In this document: positions 33,520 to 46,111 of the stretch, in pieces
Layout of the letters: each line of letters begins with the position of its first letter
Numbering within the stretch: position 1 is the first letter of the stretch
From: Trichaptum fuscoviolaceum
Taxonomy: Eukaryota > Basidiomycota > Agaricomycetes > Hymenochaetales > Trichaptaceae
Length of the DNA stretch: 64,000 nucleotides
Reading direction: 5' to 3'
NCBI GenBank assembly: GCA_910574455.1
Contig: CAJSYZ010000005.1
Location: 3,038,001-3,102,000 of the forward strand
Program-made: the position numbers and the translations under genes
Notes under the pieces: generated by a model
What the model was told of the DNA's origin: nothing
Seen by the model: the letters and a program-made list of their open reading frames with translations, nothing else
Database searches by the model: none

Positions 33520-34510
33520 TGCATATGTATATCCGTCCGTCACTTGTTCTTGTCCTGTTTAGCTGATTAGATGGGAGCTAATGGAGGTGAGCGTAGAGAG
33601 TCGCACACAGGGAAACCACATCCTCACCTTTTAATAAAGGGAAAGTCAGACTTGATCTGTCGCAACATCGTTCTTTCAGGTCACCATCTGTATCAACACT
33701 GAATATGCATACATCAGTTGATACTGCACTTATTAGTTATTCGTCGTCTTCTTTTCCCTCCCCTTGATAAATCAAATGTACTTGCATTATGAGTCATATC
33801 ATGGCCAAGAATAAGGTTTTCTTAAGTAGCGATTATGCCGACTGCTCGAAAGAGCGAGACGAACAAACCTCTCCCCCCCCTCCGCTAGCCGCGGTGGTCC
33901 AATCAGTTCGATTATTGGTACGTTTGAGGGCGAATGATTCTTTCAAAGGTGAGGACAACAAGAAATAGGTGATGAGCAACCATCAAGATTAAGGCCCAAC
34001 GATCATAGAAAGGCGGAATGTGGTGCACCAAAGACCTGATGGAAGCTCACAAGTCAGGCACGACGGGAATCGAGTTCATTGCGGGTCCATCAATGGATAG
34101 TCTTCATCTATGAGCGTACATTACGAAAGTATATGAGCGCCAGCACAAAGAATCCATGTGTACCCAGCTTAGAATATACCGTATATTCCTGTCGTCATCA
34201 GAAATCAAGATGTGATATAGGTTGGCTTTTGTTGGACCTTTTTCCTTAGCCATTGTCTGATTTTTCTGCACATGCATAGGCCAAAGTTATTAGAATGAGG
34301 ACGGCAGATGAGGTTGAAGTTGTTGGATCGCTGCGGAAGTTGCCGAGATCAGTACCGGCTCGATATTCCTCCGGGTGAATATATTGCTCTCGCGTGCTAT
34401 GCAGCACAACTTGACGTTCTGAAGACCATTCTTTCAACATTCAAGCTGTCTAAAGGTTTGTTATTTATTTGAGCAGAATGAAAACTTAGCTGAAAAAGTT
34501 CCCGACAGAG
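33520..34510. other. intergenic, no gene seen
   Basis: Divergent promoter region for the DUF6534-like copy B (-) and the small protein at 34511 (+). Holds a C-run near 33872. Confidence 0.5.
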
Positions 34511-34834
34511 ATGTCCCCGCCATCTCAGGACCAAAAACCTCTGCCGCTCAGTGACACCCTCCGAGACCTGGCTGTCCTTCGAGCGTCCGATATCGACCTT
34601 TCTGAGTGCCTCTTGCCAGAGGAAGCGGGCGACTCGAATAGCAAAGACCCGCAGTCGAGTGGTCACGATGAGCAGCTGCGCTTTGTGGAGCTCTCCTATG
34701 ACTTTGTGAAGGAAGCGAGAGCCGCGATCCGAATCTTGAACAGGGGGGACGTGGATGAGCAAGGAACAAAGATTGACGATGTGAGAGGCGGATTAGAAGA
34801 GATAGTCAACGGACTGTCCACAAAGCAGTCTTGA
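34511..34834 (+). CDS. small protein of unknown function, 107 aa
   Basis: Single exon from ATG 34511. Not recognised. The first half is Ser/Pro/Asp-rich (DIDLSECLLPEEAGD); the second half is predicted helical, LRFVELSYDFVKEARAAIRI then LNRGDVDEQGTKIDDVRGGL, reading like a coiled-coil or tetratricopeptide-like helix pair. The helical part has the sharp composition of real coding sequence. It lies 391 bp before the ABC transporter on the same strand. Confidence 0.6.
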   Translation: MSPPSQDQKPLPLSDTLRDLAVLRASDIDLSECLLPEEAGDSNSKDPQSSGHDEQLRFVELSYDFVKEARAAIRILNRGDVDEQGTKIDDVRGGLEEIVNGLSTKQS

Positions 34835-35225
34835 GTCTTGACTTCAGAGCATGGTCAACTTCTGCTTATGAATGTAGAGGAATTTTCAGCTCAGTTCGGG
34901 GTCATGTCCCGGCGTAACCTTCTTGCGTTTATACGAGGCTTGGCAAACGATTGGACGTAAGAAATTGCGTCGACTAGACCTAAGCGAGCATAAGAACTTG
35001 ATAGATATCGCGTAGGGTGAAGTAGACTAGAATTTAAGAGAAAAAGAAAGAAAGGTCGGAAGGAAAGTGACGGGAGTCAGACGTTGCTGATAAGCTAAAA
35101 GGCGGCCCTTGCGGGTGTCACACGATACACGTTGTTTACGACCTTCACGACCTCATCTCTCTTTTCAACCACCGCGACGTCGACTCTTTTCGAGCCTCAG
35201 TTCGTCGTGGACGTCCACGTTGACG
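34835..35225. promoter_or_regulatory. upstream region of the ABC transporter
   Basis: 391 bp without a gene. A purine-rich stretch (35036-35075) and a CT-rich leader precede the ATG at 35226. No specific site identified. Confidence 0.3.
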
Positions 35226-38200
35226 ATGGCGGCCTCTAAAGACGCGCTTTTGACCGCGCTCTTCGTCGTCCGACTCGCTTTCCCTACTGCGCTGCTCGCC
35301 ACAGCACTCTCCTTGCTCACCATTAAACCACGGCCTGCAACAAACTCACAATCTCCTATCACCTCCGTGATAGTCTCGCTCACTACGCCGCGGAGGTCGC
35401 TCATCTTGTCTCTCTTATCCTTGGTAGCTTTGACATACTTTTTGGATGGTCTTGCGCTTGTATTGCATTCAATTTTGAGCAAGACCTGGCAAGGGACACC
35501 TGCACACGACTGGTGGCGAACGCAATGGAGTGGTTTGGACATTGAAGCTATCGTGGGGCTGCTTGCTACTGGATCGCTTGCAGTTCTTGGTGTGTGGAAG
35601 GAGACCCAGGGTGTGACAGTTTGGACGAAGAGACAACCAAAGATTTGGGCTCTGCTGGCTCTCTCCGGTACAATTGTTGAAGTTGCACTCGTTGCTTCTA
35701 CAGTGAACTTCACTCAGAAAGGTGAGTTCAGAAATCACTTCAAACTGATTGTGACTAATCTCTCTCGCAGCTCCCATCGGTATTCCGGAATTGCCTCCAA
35801 TCGTACAGCCCAAAATCCCTACACTCCTTCACTGTCTCTTTCCCCTGTTCCGTCTACTACTCCTCGTTCCACTTCTACCGGCTATAGTGTACCCGCGCAT
35901 CAACTATGTTCCTGCTTCCGAAGTTCGCGAGACAGAGGCTGGAGTGGTCAGCGCGGTCCCTCAGGAAGATTCTAGCCTTCTCATGCCAACTCCGATCGAC
36001 GGTGCTTTGACTGGTCAGGGCCTGAATGTCGGAGATGCGAATGGAAATACTACGTATGGAACCTTTAGGCAAACTGCACGATCTCTAGTACCTACAACGG
36101 GGACGAGTACACGGTCTCAGACACCGACTCCCAGCGAGGGTCAGGATGTAATCACCGTAAGTAGCAAGGTATTCAGGATTGGCAGGATGTTACTGACGAA
36201 CACAATAATTAGTCTATGAAAGCTCCTCCGAAGTCAAAGGCTCCAAAGGAACTCAGCAAGTACGAAAATCCGACATGGTCAGAGCTATACCGACGACTGA
36301 AGAGGATCATGCCATATTTATGGCCTAAGGACAGTGCCTGGCTTCAATTCCTTGCGGTGAGGAACTTCCGTTTCTATTTCAATCATTACTTTCATTACTT
36401 ATGTCCCTTTTCTCAGTTCTTGTGTATAATTGTATTGCTTGTCGGACGTGTCGTGACAGTTGCTCTGCCGTTGACACTCGGTGCTCTCCTTGACGTTTTC
36501 GATACTCAGTACTGGTCCAATCCTCCCCCTCCACACCCTAAATCCTTCTGGCCCTATCTGTTGGCATATGTCGGTCTACGCTTTTTACAAGGAAGCGGAG
36601 GACTGGCTGCTCTTCGTGACGTCAGTGTCCAATCAGTGCACTATGTTAAAGCAATTCTAAATTTAACACATGACCTTTAGGCGCTATGGGCTCCAGTCAT
36701 GCAATTTTCGGATCGAGGTAAGCATTTTATCTAACCTTGTCGGGCATCCTTCTTAATAAGCCTTTCCTCCCTGTAGAAATGTCGCAAATGTCATTCAATC
36801 ATCTTCTCTATCTTTCGTTTGCGTTTCATATGAAGCGTAAGACCGGCGAGATTTTGCGTATCCTTGATAGAGGATCCGCAATAAACCGTGTTTTTGAGCT
36901 TCTTCTCTTTAACATCTTACCTACCATCATCGATATCAGTATTGCCCTGGGCGTCTTCGTATGGAAGTTTGGATGGGAGTTAGCGCTTGTTGTGGGTTTC
37001 GTTATGTTCGGCTATAGTGAGCAATGCTTTTCATGCATAATCTGTTTCTTCTAATTTCTTGATATTCGCTAGTTGTTGCAAGTGTAAGTTTGGGAAAGAT
37101 CATATCGAGGGAAGAAGCTAACCGTTGTTTTCAGATTACTCTCACTGCTTGGAGGACTAGCATAAGGCGCCAAATGAACGACAAGGATATTGTGAGGAGC
37201 ATCAGCTTTTCGCTCGTTTACGCTATTTTAATACTATTTTCTACAGATTACTCGTGGCATACATACTGATTGCCTATTGAACTACGAAACTGTCAAGTAT
37301 TTCGGAGGCGAAGTGCACGAGTCTGAACGCTATGCTAATGCGATCAGGGACTACCAGGCTTTGGAATACCGGGTGATCAGTGCGTGACCCTCATCTCGAA
37401 TTCTCCAAGTTATCAGCTGAGGTGTTATCTAACTAGTGTCGCTCAATCTCCTCAATCTTATTCAAAATTTCATGATTGTAAGTCGCTAATTTACAGGATA
37501 CACTTCTATTAGATCGGAGATAACCGTTCTTAGACTCTCGGCTTCCTGGTTGGTGGAATGATTGTTGCTCTGCGTGTTACTCGCCATGAATGCACCACAA
37601 GTGATTTCGTTGTCTTCGTCACATACCTTGCGCAGGTGAGTTTGAAAGCACATACCTGACCTTACTCTTAACTAATTCATATTCTTGCTCTTATTTAGCT
37701 TTACGGTCCATTGAATCAACTGGGTTACATCTACAGGTCTATTAATACAAGCCTGGTGGACACGGAGCGCCTCATGAAACTTCTCGAAGAAGCAACGGAT
37801 GTGAACGATAAGCCTGATGCCCCAGATTTGATTGTGACTGATGGGGAGATTGAATTCGGTGAGTTCATAATGTACGGGTGGCGGAACATATGACCCCTAA
37901 CCATTATTAATCATGTAGACAACGTGTCCTTCTCTTATGATGGGCGCACTACCGCTCTTAATGGTGTGTCGTTCAAGGTTCCGAAAGGCTCATCGGTAGC
38001 GCTTGTGGGCGAATCTGGGTCTGGCAAATCGACTATACTCCGTCTCCTGTATCGGTTCTATGACCTGAAGCCAGAGGAGGGTCGAATCCTCATCGATGGG
38101 CAGGACATTCGGGACGTCACACAGGCATCACTGCGCAAAGCTGTCGGTGTTGTCCCCCAGGATTCGGTTCTTTTCAATGCCAGCATTGCGTACAATATTG

Positions 38201-39707
38201 GGTCAGTGGTAGTTCCGACGTTAAAGTTCTGGGGTTTCGAAATGTTAATGCATCTTTCTAGGTATGGCAAGCTCGGTTCGTCTCATGAGGAAGTCGAGGC
38301 TGCTGCGAAGGCCGCGCAGATGCACGACAGAATCATGTCCTTCCCTGAGGGTTACGAAACCAAGGTAGGGGAGCGGGGCGTGCGCCTGAGTGGAGGCGAG
38401 AAGCAACGTGTGGCTATCGCACGGACTCTTTTGAAGAACCCGCCAATCCTATTGCTTGACGAAGCGACGAGGTATGTTAGAGTTTCCTTACTGATGCATC
38501 CACGATAAGTAATCTTGGTACAACGACAGCGCATTGGATACATCTACGGAGAAGGACATTCAGAAAGCTCTGCAAAACCTCGTTAAGGGTCGTTCGTCTT
38601 TGTCGATCGCGCACAGACTCTCGGTAAGCACATTGTCATTGAATTCAAACTAAGGTTCTATCTGACGTCGTCGTCCCATGACCTGTGTTTTTCCAGACCA
38701 TTGCCACGGCAGACGTGTACGTACAGTCTTCCGTCTCCCCGAGGATGTTTACTGATTTCCATTGCAGCATTCTGGTACTGAAGGATGGTCAGATTGTTGA
38801 GCAGGGCAGCCACTCTGAGCTTCTGGAGCAAACCGGTATCTTTGCGACCATGTGGGCGGACCAGATATCGACAGAGGATCCGTCGACTTCACAGTCTGTT
38901 AAGCAAGAAGTACCAGGCTACTCTGTGGAACCCTCCGCTCATGAAGAACTATCAGCTAAAGAGACCACGGCTGAGGCGGTTGAAGCACCAGTGTTAGAAT
39001 CTGAAGCTGCTGAAGTTGTTGCGGATAAGGTGGTGGCGAAGGAGGAGCACAAGTCTTCAGGCACCGAAGCAGCCCAGCCAGAAGTCGATGCTGCTAAACC
39101 TGCAGCCGGTCTAGACGAGCCTGTGGGGCCGGAAGCTGTGGAAGAGCCAGCCGCGGCTGCACCGGAGACCGAAGCCGAAGCCGATGAGATGACACATGAT
39201 ACGGTTTTGCCCGAAGTGGCAACTGAAACTCCAAAGGTGGCGCCTTCGGACCCCATTACCGCCGAGGTTCCGGCCGACGACGCACCTGTTGCCTTCCCTA
39301 CTGAGGGACCGGTCTCCTTCCCGGCTTACCAAGATTCAACTGAACAGCTCGCAACATCTCCGCCCCAAAATACGACGCCCGTGGTCTCGCCGGGCGTCAC
39401 GTTCGACGAGAGCGTGCAATTCCCCGTCCGCAGCGGAACGCCCGACCAAGCCTCTGATCCGAAAAGAAAGCGAACTGCATCCCAGAACTTCCAGCGCTTT
39501 GCGAGGAGAGTGTCGCTCGTGGGCAAGAAGCCCGGCTCGTCGTCCTCGAGTCCCATCCCATCACCTCCGAAGAAAGACGACCAACCGAGGACTTCGAACG
39601 ATGACAGTCTGAGAGGCGAAGGCAGCCCAGCGGCTAGCATCCAAGGCGATGAGGGCAAGAAGTCGAAGAAGGACAAGAAGCTAATGAAGCGGCTGTCCTT
39701 GAAGTAA
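35226..39707 (+). CDS. ATM/HMT-type ABC half-transporter (ABCB6/SpHMT1-like)
   Basis: Seventeen exons: 35226-35721, 35771-36156, 36213-36356, 36417-36620, 36681-36717, 36777-37016, 37073-37083, 37135-37191, 37247-37379, 37437-37477, 37534-37635, 37699-37858, 37919-38201, 38262-38471, 38530-38623, 38697-38716 and 38768-39707; 1185 aa. Relatives export heavy-metal, glutathione or phytochelatin complexes across vacuolar membranes. An N-terminal multi-helix TMD0 comes first, then the six-helix domain with [11 protein letters not shown], then the ATPase: Walker [10 protein letters not shown] (701-709), LRLLYRFYD, signature RLSGGEKQR, Walker [10 protein letters not shown], and SIAHRLS. An extra tail (~910-1185) is rich in Glu, Ala and Pro and ends in Lys/Ser-rich blocks; the family normally lacks it. 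Confidence 0.92.
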
Positions 39708-40073
39708 GCGGTAAACACCCATAGACATTTTTGTTGTTCTCAAAACGACCGTCGCTGTTGTTTCCACTTACGATTTATGATTTACGATTTCCTTCTGCAT
39801 CCACTAGTTTCCGTACATCCTGTTGCATACATCTGACTTCCATTCTTGCCTTGCTCTCGCACACCTTGTTTTTGCCAACATGCTGCAAATTTGTTTGCAT
39901 ATACGTTTTTGGATATCCTACCTTCATTTTGAACATGCTTCGATTCGTTTCTATTGTAATTGGGAATGCAGTATATTCTTTTAATGGTTACCTTTACGAA
40001 AGAAATCCAGGTCGTGTTTGGGCGTCTCAACGATTTCGATGGTCTCCAACTGCTCGGCTGCGTCCGACCGCCG

Positions 40074-40080
40074 TATATAA
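40074..40080 (+). promoter_or_regulatory. TATA box of the RRM gene
   Basis: TATATAA 130 bp upstream of the ATG at 40210, followed by a CT-rich leader. Position and context fit a strongly expressed fungal gene. Confidence 0.55.
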
Positions 40081-40209
40081 ACCCTTCGCACGCCCAGGTC
40101 TGACTCCTAACTTCCCTCCCTTCTCCCACCACCATCGCAACAGCAGACGCTCATCGTTTTCTGTTCCTCGTCGTCTACGTTCCCGTCTTTCAAGTAGCAT
40201 ACAGCAGTC

Positions 40210-41136
40210 ATGGCCGCTAAGGTTTACGTTGGGTTCGTGCTATGAATGTTCCCTGGTTTGGGGTTGTTTCCCTGTATGGAATGGCTGATCCGAGAACATT
40301 AGCAATTTGTCGTGGAATACAACCGATGATACTCTCCGTAAAGTCAGTGTGTTGCGCTCGTATCTCGTTTCTCATGTCCAGATTGTGAATCGTTCTCTTT
40401 TTTGCGTGCATTGCGTGTGCTGCAATATTATAGGCTTTCGGGGATTTCGGTACGGTTGTCGACGTACGCTATTTCTCGCACATCTTACCCGTTTTGTCTC
40501 GTGTTGCTGAGATTGAATTTGCGTTTGATGCTATGCCTGGTTGACTTGTCTATGGACGACCTGTTCTGTTCATGATGTCCCGTCAATGTCTGTGCACTCA
40601 TTTAGGCAATTGTCATGAGAGATCGCGATACTGGTCGCTCGCGCGGCTTCGGTTTTGTTACTTTCTCGTCTGACGGCGAAGCTACGAACGCCATTAATGG
40701 CCTCAACGAGCAAGAATTTGAAGGCAGGCGCATCAAAGTCAACTTTGCCAACGCTAGGCCTTCAGGAGGTGCTGGCGGCGGAGGTGGAGGCGGTAAGCTA
40801 TGGGCCAGATTCTGTGTTGCCGAGTGTTTGATCATCGTCTTCAGGATACTCCGGAGGTGGAGGATATTCTGGTGGAGGAAGCGGCGGCTATGGCGGCGGC
40901 AGTGGTGGTGGTGGATATGGTTAGTCTGATGATAGTTTCGCAGTATCTCGTCTTTACTAACTTATAATAGGTGGAGGCAGTGAGTTATATTAGCTTGTAT
41001 GCGTACGTATTTTCCATGCTAACTTCGCCAAGGCGGTGGCTACGGAGGTGGAGGCTACAGCGGTGGCGGTGGTTATCCTCAACAATCCGGTGGCGGCTAT
41101 GGTGGCTACCAGGGTGGTGGAGGCGGAGGTTACTGA
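40210..41136 (+). CDS. glycine-rich RNA-binding protein (single RRM)
   Basis: Exons 40210-40232, 40303-40342, 40434-40463, 40606-40792, 40845-40919, 40971-40979 and 41033-41136; 124 aa. The protein binds RNA like plant GRPs and animal CIRBP/RBM3, often in cold or stress response. The RRM runs from [20 protein letters not shown] (RNP2 is VYVGNL) through [26 protein letters not shown] (RNP1 RGFGFVTF) to [17 protein letters not shown]. The rest is a Gly/Tyr/Ser-rich tail that could phase-separate. Several introns cut the glycine repeats, one flanking a 9-nt exon. Confidence 0.93.
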
Positions 41137-41947
41137 GGTTCGTAATAATCGACTTTGTCCTACATCACTTGTTGACATCTATCACTTCAGCAGTGCTTCC
41201 TTAGGTTGCAGCTCGAGCCAGTCCTGCCTCTCTTCATTTCTTGTCGCCATCTATTCCTCTTCTGTCTTTCTCTTACATCACCAACGTCAAAAGCATATTG
41301 ATATTTCCTTTCCTTCCTCTACACTCCCGCTCATCAGCTATGGACGTCTCAATTCCGTCGGTTTCTGCCGTTTCTCGTGCTCTCGACTTGCAGCCTATTG
41401 ACTTCATGACATAAAAAATGTAACTGTAGTTCCACGATACGTTTTGACCGTTTCCGTCTCTGTTCTGTTTCGTTGACGTTTCTCTATCGTTCGATTGCGG
41501 GTGTAGCTTTTCTTTCCTCCCTCCTCTTTCTCGTCTCCGACTTCCCAATCCCTCATGATCGCAGTTGTACTTGTACAGGGCCTTTTCATGCTTTCCTATC
41601 ATTTTGGCCCCCTGCATTCTGGTCTGATCCCGTAGCTTCTGTTTCTGCTATTTGGTCTTTTAGCTCGTGCAACTGGTTTCTTTGTCAGTAGCGCTTACAG
41701 CGATCATGTGGACGTTCTCATAATTCTCTTTCTTGATGCTCTTTACACATGTAGCCAAAATGTTTCGTATGGTTATCATCCTCAGAAAGTTATTCCGCGT
41801 GTCTCCGAATTATCTATTCGACTGCAAAAAAAAGTGAAGTTTTGACGATAAATTTCCATATTTAGAAGATCCCGAGTGCTCCTTAATGAACGCGACAAAT
41901 TCAAATTATCTACTATCATCTGGGTGCACAACACTTTCGTGTTCTGA
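41137..41947. other. intergenic, no gene seen
   Basis: 3' region of the RRM gene and promoter of the next gene. Pyrimidine-rich at 41160-41700; frames there are shadows. Confidence 0.5.
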
Positions 41948-43809
41948 ATGGCAAGTGGGCCACCTCCAGGATCTGCTGGTCCTTCGGGAACGAATGGACA
42001 ACGGATCGCTCAAATCTCTCTGCAGCAGCAAGCCGCGCAGTCCACAAATCCAGGGAACATCTACTCCTTCTCGGTTCACCAGCCGTATACAAACTGGCCT
42101 CTGCATGCACCTGGGGGGCCCTACGCACCATCATGGTACCCACTCCCTCCTCAGGCGTACGGACATCCCCCAAGGTCGTTCAAAGAGGCTCATGTTCAGA
42201 CGGATGCAAGGAGGTCCACTAACGAGGAGGGCGTGCCGCATTATAGACGACATTGGGATGCGGCGTTGAGTACGTTTCTGAAGAATGCGGGCTTGCATCA
42301 GGCGCTGCGTGGTTTCAGGGACGATATGATGATGTTGAGCGATGAATGGGAGAGGGAGAGAGTGCCGATTGCGCTACAAGCATTTGTGAAGGAGCTCTCG
42401 GTAGGTATGACTTCACTATGTTTTTTTGTCGAGTCTGTCTTCAATAAGAATAACACATTATAATCAGGAAATAAAGGAGGAAGCTAAAGAGGAGGACGCT
42501 CTCCCTGAAAAGCCTCTGGAAGATCGGAAACTCGACTACGTGAGAGCTCAAACAGGTGTAACACCCCAAACTCCTTCGAACGTATGTGAGACCTTACTCT
42601 CCGTTTACGATAATTCCAAATAACACTGTCACTGATGCCTTTTAGTTAACAAAATCCATCTCCCGATTCCTCAAAGAATCTCGAAAACGAAATGATGCGT
42701 CAAACCGCTCTGAATTCTTGATATCACTTGCAGAGAAACGACGAAAACTAAACGAGCAAGTCGATAGCTCGATGCAACCACCGGACCGGACCGTTTCTAG
42801 CGAGGGTTCCTCGTCAATCCCTGCGACTGGCGGACCAACAGGCCCAGACGCGACAATGAATGAGTCTTCCTTAACGCAGGGTGCTTTTGCTATCCCCACT
42901 GGGTCAGATGTCGAAGTGCCCCCGTCATGTGCCCGGACAGACGCGAAACCCCAGAATCGGGATGTGCAGATGAAATACGACATCGCGAAGAACGAGGACG
43001 GTCCACTGAAGCGCACGATGAAAGCCAGTACGAAGGCCTCGGACTCCATTGCTTCCACTTCTTCAGTTGTTTGGCAGGATGAGAAGGGTAAACAGCGCGC
43101 GATTGGTGCGCTAGGATACCCTGATACTTCCATGCCGACCGCGGAGAGGAACCCTGGCCTTGCTGATAGATTCAAGGATATCGAATCACATCTTGCAGTG
43201 CGATATGGTCAGTCTGCCTCCTTCAACCATTTTGCCCCCCTCCCCCCCCACCCACCCACCCTTTCCCGCTCCGCCCTTTCCATTTTGCCTCTTCACACCC
43301 TTTTCTATATACCCTGTATTTTTTCCTCTCTTGGAATAACTTGTGGCTAACTTCCATTCCTTCATCGCTCGCAGTGCCTTCGCCACCACATTCCCTCGTT
43401 GATCGTATCAGATTCCTAGAAGACCACATTATCAAGCTTGAGAAAGATTACCCGCCCTGGGCGGCGCTACATTTCAATCAGCCCAACCGTGGGGTGCGTT
43501 CGATTCGTTCTTCTACTATCATGGGCATATACTCATCGTCTATATATAACAATCTCTTCTGCATCGTGGTTCTTGTTTCAGTGGCCACCTCCACCGCGCC
43601 TCACTCCTATAATTGTCGCGCCCCATTTAACATCCATAAAGGCCGATCAGGACACTGCTTCATCTTCTGCACCTTCAGCTGATGTCGGGGTACGATCATC
43701 GGTGAAAGCTAAACAGGCCAAGACGAAGTCGAGTTTACACCGTGCTGTTATGGAAAAGCTTGAGATACAACGTGCCATAGGAGACTTGGCTAGTGGTAGT
43801 GGAGGTTGA
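41948..43809 (+). CDS. coiled-coil protein resembling MAP3K12-binding inhibitory protein (MBIP)
   Basis: Exons 41948-42400, 42468-42581, 42646-43207, 43375-43493 and 43582-43809; 491 aa. Animal MBIP is a subunit of the ATAC acetyltransferase complex. The similarity lies in the C-terminal third: LADRFKDIESHLAVRY followed by SLVDRIRFLEDHIIKLEKDY, the MBIP-type arrangement of a short helix and then a DRI..LED.I..LE helix. After it PPWAALHFNQPNRGWPPPP is well formed. The N-terminal half is Gly/Pro/Gln-rich, then a helical block (RRHWDAALSTFLKNAGLHQ) and a Lys/Glu stretch. The MBIP call is by pattern and moderate; the exon model is firm. Confidence 0.6.
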
Positions 43810-44792
43810 TTGAGAATGTAAGCACTCGGGCTGTGCAAATTGGAGCACTGTGATACATGAAGAATCTGATGTTTATAATAACTTATAAGAGTATCTACGT
43901 ATACAAACGAACCTGTTATGTGTATGGGGAATATCCGGTTAAATACGAACGTTCGGAATGAGACCATAGCCTTGAGCTTCTGACTTTCCTGATGGCGAGC
44001 GAGTGTTCAAGTTATCCTCTCTACTACCTTCATCACCGTTTGAATAACCTCCGCTCGAAGTTTTCCTCTTCTCCATTACTGAATGGTTGGTACTAACTGT
44101 TTGAGTCTAACAAAGATATAATGCAACTTGACCTTAGTTTGAACTGACATTGTTCCTGAGGAAATCGAACTGAGAGGGCGTCGGAAGCCAAAACTGTAAA
44201 GTGAGCTACTAGATTCAAGTGGGCAAGCTTCAGCTTACAAGTCTTGAATCTTGCACCCACATTTTGACAGGTTCTTAGAAAAAAACTGGAACGGTTTTCG
44301 AATGGATCGCAACCAGTTCAAACTTCACATGAAGCCATGAATAAACAGCTGTGCGATAGTCATCAACATAGAAACACCCATCGTGGAGGTATTTGGCCTC
44401 ATAACTTGACTGCGAGTCGGCGGGCGGAATAGCCCGAACACAAGCTCTACGAATATAGGTCGCAAAAGGATAGAAATTGAAAATTTAAATAACAGCGCAT
44501 TACAGTATTTATCAACCTAGCATATACACAAGTAGTCGAGTCGTGTACTCGTGATAGTTCAGTGAACTTTCAATGCTAGGCACATAAGAAATCTGATAAT
44601 AATTATCGAATGGTAGCATACAGTAAGTACATCTTGCTCTCAGTCTATTGACTCACTAGCAGATGATGGCATGGAAATGTCGCCTTCATCGTGTTCTTTG
44701 CTACCACCCAAAGAAGGTGCTATGCAAAGAAATTTACTTGGTGTTTCCTTTTTCTATGTCGAAGGCGTCAGAAACGTGACTAGGAACGCGAA
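43810..44792. other. intergenic, no gene seen
   Basis: Tail-to-tail spacer between the MBIP-like gene and the first STE3-like receptor. I searched both strands for a short pheromone-precursor frame ending in CaaX and found none. Confidence 0.5.
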
Positions 44793-46111
44793 TCAATCGT
44801 GTATACAATAATCTTCAAGTTGTCTCACATACGTTGAACCTGCAGAAGTACTTCCAGGATGCTCGCTTGACTTGAAACCGATAGTCGATATGATTTCATC
44901 CTTTTCTTCAGGTCCACATTTTATACCCAGCGGCCGGAGGAGAAGTTGAATACATCTCCAGTAATTCGCGCGAGCTCGTTTCGTCAACCCGAATATCAAG
45001 AAGAAAACGAAGGCCAAGATGAGATTGATGACCTCGTCATATCGCGTTTGGAGTCTACTGGTGATGGTCGCGCTCCAGGCCCATTCGGGTATACCTTGAG
45101 GCTCCCAAACCGTGTGCACATCAGTCCAACCTGGCCAGAATGGCAATGACTCGGATAGATTCGTCAGATCGCTAGTCAGCCTATAAATTCCGTTGGGAAG
45201 CAAGAGGACGGCATCCAAGCATCCGAGGGTCATTATACGAAAGTAGTCATCGCGGCTGATGGCCTGGTTGCTATCGAGATATGCATTGACCTCCTTCCGC
45301 TGCTTGTAAAAGAACCAGAGTATCCGTGCTAGGTGATCGATGGTGGTCAATGGCGTTCCAGTCTCATTCGAGAATGTTATAGCTTACGGGAGTAGAATAA
45401 AACAGATATTGCCGGAAACACGACCGGCAAGAAGTTGACGAGGAGGATGGTCAAGCCCGATCGAACCTGCACCGGAGCGCAGCCGAGCTCTTCCACGGCT
45501 ATGAAGCGAGATGCTTGAACGATATAGTCTTGCAATACAGAGAATTAGCTATCGCTTCTAAAAGGGAAAATACCCGAGGAGTAACTCACAGAGACTTGTA
45601 TAGAGTAGTGGGAGCCCAACAGTAACGCAGAGATCGAATATCAATTCGTTCCTTTTCTTCCTCGTCGCTCAGAAACGATGAGAGCTGAAAAGTATCAAGT
45701 ACCCACAGATTTTTTGCTCCGTACAAGACTTCGTCGTTTAGTTATCTTGCACAAACGCCTGGTGATAACAAGAGTACAGGCAGGAAAGCCTAACACAGTT
45801 GCCATTCCGAAGTGTGAGACTGAGATAGAACAAAATGTTATAGAGACATCAAACTTTTAAAGGCAGCTGGGCCGCAACACTGGCATAAACTCACCAATAT
45901 CACACCAGACAGGTGCGATGACATTAAAGTTATTTGACCAGACAATTGTATCGATTGCCACGAAGAGACACATGATTGAGACGTAGAAAGCAAACATACA
46001 TACTCCTGTGTTCCATTTCTGTAGAGAGCTGGTGGAGAATGGAAGGAGTACAAGTAGAACACCTACGAAGTTCAGGATCGGAATTAGTGGAAATGTAGGA
46101 TCTTGCGCCAT
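44793..46111 (-). CDS. STE3: STE3-type pheromone receptor (GPCR), copy 1
   Basis: Minus-strand exons 46111-45895, 45819-45707, 45656-45590, 45528-45388 and 45328-44793; 357 aa. STE3 proteins bind farnesylated peptide pheromones at the plasma membrane and signal through a G protein. The start MAQDPTFPLIPILNFVGVLL is helix 1, then the family block WNTGVCMF, IDTIVWSNNFNVIAPVWCDI, then FPACTLVITRRLCKIT, KKRNELIFDLCVTVGLPLLY, QASRFIAVEELGC, LPVVFPAISVLFYSP, RILWFFYKQRKEVNAYLDSN and DDYFRIMTLGCLDAVLLLP. Seven membrane helices are readable. It ends YCIHD, not a CaaX. Confidence 0.9.

Noticed and set aside
35109..35225. In-frame extension before the ABC transporter ATG
   Set aside because: It begins at a TTG codon only; the ATG at 35226 starts the first membrane segment properly.
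38939..39256. Minus-strand Ser/Ala-rich frame opposite the ABC transporter tail
   Set aside because: Low-complexity antisense of the Glu/Ala repeats; no independent support.
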